This document shows positions 5,994 through 9,390 of a stretch of 9,390 bases of DNA, piece after piece. Origin of the DNA: an uncultured Thermomicrobiales bacterium. Its GTDB lineage: Bacteria; Chloroflexota; Chloroflexia; Thermomicrobiales; UBA6265. The notes under the pieces were generated by a model. That model ran no database searches and was not told where the DNA came from. It saw nothing but the letters and a program-made list of their open reading frames with translations. Numbering within the stretch: position 1 is the stretch's first letter; each line of letters opens with the position of its first letter. Made by a program: the position numbers and the translations under genes. The DNA lies in contig CADCWJ010000657.1 of NCBI GenBank assembly GCA_902806365.1, forward strand, positions 1 to 9,390. The letters run 5' to 3'.

Positions 5994-6875
5994 CTACCCC
6001 TTCGTCGCTCCTGCGGTCAGCCCGTCGATGATGAACCGTTGTGCGAAGACATACACGACGATGAGCGGGACGACCACGAAGGTCGTACCGGCCATGATGA
6101 CGCCCCAGTTGTTGTTGCCTTCCGCGTCGTACAGCAATCGGACGCCGACCGTGATCGGACGCATCTCGACGCTCCGCGTAATGATCAGGGGCCAGAGGTA
6201 GTCGTTCCATTTGTTGACGATCGAGATCAACGCGAAGGTGATCACGATCGGCTTAGCCATCGGAAGGACGATTCCGAACATCGTCCGTATGTGGCCCGCG
6301 CCGTCGACCTTTGCCGCGTCCAGGACATCGCGTGGCAACGCCAGGAAGCCCTGGCGCATCAGGAATGTGCCGAATGCGGTTGCGGCACCCGGCAACACGA
6401 TTGCCTGGTAGGTATTGATCCAGTTGTTTTCAAGTCCGAACCAGTCGCGCACGGTGTTGCCGAAGAAGAGGAAGTTGGGCAGGATCACGACCTCGCTGGG
6501 AACCATCAGGGCCGCCAGCACGATCAGGAACAGGACGTTCTTGAAGGGAAACCTGAGAAACGCGAAAGCGTAGGCGCAGAGGGTTCCATTGACGATCTGC
6601 AGGCTGGCGCCGGCGACCGTGATGATCAGGGAGTTCAGGTAGAAACGGTCGAATGGAACGGTGTTCCATGCCTCGCGATAGTTCGACCACTGGGGGTCGC
6701 GCGGAATCCACTGCGGCGGAAATGTGTAGATCTCCCGAAGCGTCTTGAGCGAGCCCGAGAGCATCCAGAACATCGGCAGACCGATGAGCAGGAGCACGAG
6801 CGCCATCCCGGCGTAGCCCGCAATGCGTCCGTTCAATTGTTGGCGCGACAGGGATGCGCCGGCCATCCTACCCAT
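5994..6875 (-). CDS. ugpE: ABC transporter permease, UgpE-like (MalG type)
   Basis: This inner-membrane permease subunit pairs with the ugpA-like protein to form the translocation pore. The 293-aa product has six predicted membrane segments (about 20-41, 81-104, 112-131, 154-174, 208-230, 262-282). The cytoplasmic EAA loop, DVLDAAKVDGAGHIR (183-197), docks on an ATPase. By eye it tracks E. coli UgpE closely: AFAFLRFPFKNVLF, LMVPSEVVILPNF, WNDYLWPLI, NNWGVIMAG and QRFIIDGL near the end. The same family also serves many sugars, so substrate rests on the match and context. The ATG at 6875 overlaps the end of the ugpA-like gene by 8 nt and has GAAGAAGG 9 nt upstream. A second ATG at 6866 is badly spaced. 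The overlap implies translational coupling. Confidence 0.9.
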   Translation of the reverse strand: MGRMAGASLSRQQLNGRIAGYAGMALVLLLIGLPMFWMLSGSLKTLREIYTFPPQWIPRDPQWSNYREAWNTVPFDRFYLNSLIITVAGASLQIVNGTLCAYAFAFLRFPFKNVLFLIVLAALMVPSEVVILPNFLFFGNTVRDWFGLENNWINTYQAIVLPGAATAFGTFLMRQGFLALPRDVLDAAKVDGAGHIRTMFGIVLPMAKPIVITFALISIVNKWNDYLWPLIITRSVEMRPITVGVRLLYDAEGNNNWGVIMAGTTFVVVPLIVVYVFAQRFIIDGLTAGATKG

Positions 6876-7836
6876 CGTAGTGGACCTTCTTCTCAGTGAA
6901 GCGGACCTGTGCGATCGTCACGATCAGCATCGCTATGAAGAGAACGATCGCCGCCGCCGCCGCCCGTCCAAAGTTCGCGCCCTGGCCGAAACTCTGGTCG
7001 TAGACGTAATAAACGAGCGTCGTGCTGCCGAAAGCCGGTCCGCCCTTGGTCATAACCTGGATGATGTCGAACGCCTGGAACGTCGCCAGGATCGAGGTGA
7101 CGAGCAGGAAGAACGAGATCGGTGAGAGCATCGGGATGGTGACCGACCGGAATCGCCACCAGGCATTGGCGCCGTCAATCTTCGCGGCGTCGTAGAGGTC
7201 CTGCGGTATCGCCTGCAACCCGGCCAGGAAGATCACCGCCGCGAAGCCGAGATTCTTCCAGACGTAAACGATGATCACTGCCGGGAGTGCCCAGTTCGGC
7301 CGGTCGAGCCAGTGGGGCGAGCCGATATTGAACCACCCCAGGATTTGCGCCAGCAGGCCAAAGCGAGGGTCGAAGATGTAGGCCCAGACGATCCCGATCG
7401 CCGCCCCCGAGAGCAGCGTCGGCGCAAACACGACCGCTCGAACCGTCGTCCGGTACCTGAGCTTTTGATTGAGCAGCAGCGCAACCATGAGCCCAAAGAT
7501 CATCGTTAAACCGACACAGGCGGTGATGAACACCAGCGTGTTCCGCAGGACGAGCTGGAACGTGCGGTTATTGAAGATATACGCGTAATTTTCCAGGCCG
7601 ACGAACTCGTTCGCGCCGGAAAATGCCAGCAGATCTGTCTTCTCGAGACTGAGCCGGATGTTCTCCCACATTGGCCAGTAGGTGAACAGGATCAGGAAGA
7701 AAAAGTTGGGCGCGATGAAGAGGAGGAAGATCACCCATTCCTTGGAGGCAAGCCGATCCCGAAGCGTGCGGGAGCGGACAGTAACGTGCTCGCCACGCGC
7801 GGCCGGTGCGTCGATGCTGGTGGTGGTGCTCCCCAT
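6868..7836 (-). CDS. ugpA: ABC transporter permease, UgpA-like (MalF type)
   Basis: This is the first gene of the cassette and partner permease of the ugpE-like protein in the cytoplasmic membrane. The 322-aa product has a polar N-terminus and six membrane segments (about 35-55, 98-122, 133-153, 183-205, 240-260, 291-311). Its EAA loop is DLYDAAKIDGANAWWRF (213-229). The C-terminal third resembles E. coli UgpA strongly: SPISFFLLV, FDIIQVMTKGGP, STTLVYYVYDQSF and the very end, FTEKKVHYDG. The start ATG has GAGG about 6 nt upstream. It is transcribed divergently from tsaB. No ATP-binding subunit gene (UgpC/MalK/MsiK type) is present in the window, so the ATPase must be encoded elsewhere or shared with other importers. 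Confidence 0.9.
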   Translation of the reverse strand: MGSTTTSIDAPAARGEHVTVRSRTLRDRLASKEWVIFLLFIAPNFFFLILFTYWPMWENIRLSLEKTDLLAFSGANEFVGLENYAYIFNNRTFQLVLRNTLVFITACVGLTMIFGLMVALLLNQKLRYRTTVRAVVFAPTLLSGAAIGIVWAYIFDPRFGLLAQILGWFNIGSPHWLDRPNWALPAVIIVYVWKNLGFAAVIFLAGLQAIPQDLYDAAKIDGANAWWRFRSVTIPMLSPISFFLLVTSILATFQAFDIIQVMTKGGPAFGSTTLVYYVYDQSFGQGANFGRAAAAAIVLFIAMLIVTIAQVRFTEKKVHYDG

Positions 7837-8037
7837 TCAGGCCCTCAGTGGTTCATGGTGTTGAAGGACGTGGCAGGCGAAACCGCGTAGAATGCGCGTG
7901 GTTCTTGACCCGGAAGCGCCGCACGCACGTGCTATTCAAGCATGGCGCGTGTATTCGATTGATTGGCAATCGAAATACTAACATCCGCTGCGAGAAATGT
8001 TAAACGAGTGTCCCAACTGCCTCCCCATGGTCATGAG
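7837..8037. other. Divergent intergenic region between ugpA-like gene and tsaB
   Basis: This 200-nt region should carry the transporter promoter (minus) and any tsaB promoter (plus). Apart from the inverted repeat listed separately, it has a small imperfect hairpin around 7929-7944 and TTGACC at 7905-7910 without a suitably spaced -10. The base composition is AT-richer near 7950-8005 than in the flanking genes, which fits a promoter zone. I cannot name a promoter on either strand. Confidence 0.4.
7951..7978. promoter_or_regulatory. Inverted repeat in the ugpA/tsaB divergent region
   Basis: TTCGATTG (7954-7961) pairs perfectly with CAATCGAA (7967-7974) around ATTGG. The outer GTAT/ATAC bases also match if one A is bulged. 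It is AT-rich and placed between divergent starts, so a protein-binding operator for the transporter is more plausible than a terminator. The repeat is visible; its function is inferred. Confidence 0.4.
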
Positions 8038-8712
8038 ATGGCCTCACGTTGGCTCCTGGCGATCGATACCTCGACCGAGCAGGCCGGGGTTGCCCTGTTC
8101 GACGGTGAAGAGTTGATCGAGCGGTCCTGGCCGGCCGGGCGCACGCAGACCGCGTCGGTGCTTCCCCGGATCCACGACATGCTGGCGGTGCCGGGGCTCG
8201 GAATCGAGAATGTCGGCGCGATCGGGATCGCCCGGGGGCCGGGCACGTTCACCGGGCTCCGGGTCGGGCTCAGCATCGCCAAGGGACTGGCGATCGTTCC
8301 CGGTCGCTCGCTGATCGCGGTCGACACCCTTCTCGTCACCGCGACGCCCCTCGTCGCGGCGGGGGTAGCGACACTCGCGGTGCTCCCAGCCGGCCGCCGC
8401 CGCCTCGTCTGGGCGGAGTTCGAACCAGGGGAGCCGCCCGCTCCGCCGCGCAACACGACGCTCGACGAGCTTAAAGCGCACCTGGCGTCCCGTCCGCCGA
8501 TCGTGGTCGCCGGTGAGCTCCTGCCCGATCAGCGCGCCGCCATGGCCGAAGGGGGGTGGCCAGTGATTGCCGGTGCATCCGGCGCCCGCCGGCCGGGAGT
8601 CCTCGCGGAGCTGGCATGGGATCGCTGGCAAAGGGACGATGTGGTCGATCCGGTCACTCTCGAACCGCTCTATCTCCACGGCAAGGCACTTGGCGGTCCG
8701 ACCGGCGATTGA
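8038..8712 (+). CDS. tsaB: tRNA t6A biosynthesis protein TsaB (YeaZ)
   Basis: TsaB is the non-catalytic ASKHA-fold partner of TsaD in the TsaBDE complex that makes t6A37 in tRNA. The 224-aa product opens with LLAIDTSTEQAGVALFDG (residues 6-23) and has the hallmark GIARGPGTFTGLRVGLSIAKGLA (from about 63) and VDTLLV (about 95). Its length is normal for the family. I take ATG 8038, which leaves only five residues before the first strand. GTG 8008 and ATG 7963 are in frame upstream, but the added residues do not resemble TsaB, and none of the three starts has a strong ribosome binding site. tsaD and rimI, frequent neighbours, do not follow; a MoxR-type gene does. Family assignment is secure, the start less so. 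Confidence 0.92.
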   Translation: MASRWLLAIDTSTEQAGVALFDGEELIERSWPAGRTQTASVLPRIHDMLAVPGLGIENVGAIGIARGPGTFTGLRVGLSIAKGLAIVPGRSLIAVDTLLVTATPLVAAGVATLAVLPAGRRRLVWAEFEPGEPPAPPRNTTLDELKAHLASRPPIVVAGELLPDQRAAMAEGGWPVIAGASGARRPGVLAELAWDRWQRDDVVDPVTLEPLYLHGKALGGPTGD

Positions 8713-8715
8713 CGG

Positions 8716-8734
8716 CGGCGCGGCATGTGCGCCG
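8716..8734 (+). terminator. GC-rich hairpin just after tsaB
   Basis: CGGCGC (8716-8721) pairs with GCGCCG (8729-8734) around a 7-nt loop, 3 nt beyond the tsaB stop. It lacks a T tract. It may reduce readthrough into the next gene 120 nt downstream; chance formation is possible in such GC-rich DNA. Confidence 0.35.
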
Positions 8735-8840
8735 AACACGATGGAACCCGGCCGCTGGCGGGCTGGCTGGACCTCGCGGATACTGGAAACACGCGCGGCG
8801 ATCGGCGCACTAGTCTGCTGCCGCTCCCCCAACTGTCAAG

Positions 8841-8846
8841 AGAGGA
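8841..8846 (+). promoter_or_regulatory. Ribosome binding site supporting the TTG start of the MoxR-type gene
   Basis: AGAGGA lies 6 nt before TTG 8853, and no ATG or GTG in the right frame lies nearby. This supports a TTG start that a search limited to ATG/GTG would miss. Confidence 0.65.
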
Positions 8847-8852
8847 CCTTGT

Positions 8853-9390
8853 TTGAGCGATCTCACCACAACCCTTCCTACAAACGATCTGGCTACGGAC
8901 TTCGCCACCGTTGATGCCCTCGAAGAGGCTCTCCAGAGCGAGCGCTACATCACCGACCGCAGCCTCGCGACCACGCTCTACCTTACGCTCGCGCTGCGGA
9001 AACCGCTGTTGCTCGAGGGTGAGGCGGGCGTCGGCAAGACCGAAATCGCCAAGGTCCTGGCGAGCGTGCTGGGGGCGCCGCTGATCCGGCTCCAATGCTA
9101 CGAGGGCCTCGATGCCAGTTCCGCCATTTACGAGTGGGACTATCCGCGCCAGATGCTCTACCTTCGCTCGCTCGAAGCAACCGGCGATCTTCAGCGGGAG
9201 GAGGTGCAACGTAACCTGTTCGCCGAGGAGTTCCTGCTCAAGCGGCCGCTCCTCCAGGCGATCGACGCCGCCCACACCCAATCTCCGGTCCTGCTGATCG
9301 ACGAGGTGGACCGCGCCGATCAGGAGCTCGAAGCGTTCCTGCTCGAGATCCTGTCCGATTTCCAGGTGACGGTGCCGGAACTGGGAACGA
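8853..9390 (+). CDS. MoxR/CoxD-type AAA+ ATPase, 3'-truncated by the window edge
   Basis: MoxR-family AAA+ ATPases act as chaperones that remodel or insert cofactors into partner enzymes, usually with a VWA-domain protein encoded next door. The frame starts at TTG 8853 after AGAGGA and stays open to the window end (179 complete codons). It shows Walker A GEAGVGKTE (about 55-63), RLQCYEGLDASSAIYEWDY (about 79-97), which marks the MoxR subgroup that includes CoxD, and Walker B VLLIDEVDRAD (about 147-157), then FLLEILSDFQVTVPELGT. CoxD proteins help mature the molybdenum CO dehydrogenase active site, but many relatives sit in loci without CO dehydrogenase. The specific partner cannot be read from this window. 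The gene is 140 nt downstream of tsaB on the same strand and may share its transcript. Confidence 0.9.
   Translation, partial: MSDLTTTLPTNDLATDFATVDALEEALQSERYITDRSLATTLYLTLALRKPLLLEGEAGVGKTEIAKVLASVLGAPLIRLQCYEGLDASSAIYEWDYPRQMLYLRSLEATGDLQREEVQRNLFAEEFLLKRPLLQAIDAAHTQSPVLLIDEVDRADQELEAFLLEILSDFQVTVPELGT

Noticed and set aside
6039..6899. 286-codon plus-strand frame opposite the ugpE-like gene
   Set aside because: Its translation is charged, rich in Asp/Glu/Arg/His, as expected from the antisense of a membrane protein gene. It is not a protein family I know.
8044..8832. 262-codon minus-strand frame opposite tsaB
   Set aside because: Antisense shadow of TsaB with no domain signature and no independent start signals.
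1..9390. CRISPR arrays, insertion sequences, attachment sites, tRNA genes
   Set aside because: I saw no regularly spaced repeats, transposase or integrase frames, terminal inverted repeats with target duplications, or cloverleaf sequences.

Overview
The window is high-GC bacterial chromosome. The Tat-type leader peptides, the ATPV/ATPG linker in the secreted phosphatase, the TTG starts and the gene content resemble Thermomicrobia-type Chloroflexota (Sphaerobacter and relatives). That assignment is an impression from sequence style; no marker gene proves it. I found no tRNA, rRNA, CRISPR array, transposase or phage gene.

Layout. A 5'-truncated thiL (+, 2-808) meets a large PhoX-family phosphatase gene (-, 859-2883) tail to tail across a 20-bp perfect hairpin. 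A divergent intergenic region (2884-3123) leads to a nitroreductase gene (+, 3124-3747) that carries an in-frame TAG at 3508-3510. It overlaps tsaE (+, 3744-4283) by 4 nt. tsaE then converges, across another strong hairpin (4418-4451), on a three-gene ABC importer cassette read leftward: ugpA-like (7836-6868), ugpE-like (6875-5994) and ugpB-like (5829-4486). To the right, tsaB (+, 8038-8712) is followed by the start of a MoxR/CoxD-type AAA+ ATPase (+, 8853 to the window end).

How the genes relate. thiL, tsaE and tsaB on the + strand are in the same order as the thiL-tsaE-tsaB block of Bacillus subtilis (followed there by rimI and tsaD). Here the block appears to have been opened twice: by phoX plus the nitroreductase gene, and by the ugp-like cassette. 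tsaE and tsaB serve tRNA t6A synthesis, and thiL makes thiamine diphosphate. The leftward genes look like a phosphorus-scavenging set: a Tat-exported phosphatase, plus an importer whose three proteins all resemble the UgpB/UgpA/UgpE glycerol-3-phosphate system. The cassette has no ATPase gene in this window.

The most noteworthy points are the single nonsense codon in an otherwise intact nitroreductase, the opened housekeeping block, the phoX + ugp-like combination lacking an ATPase, and an operator-like palindrome in front of phoX. I see no clearly new defence or mobile system here.
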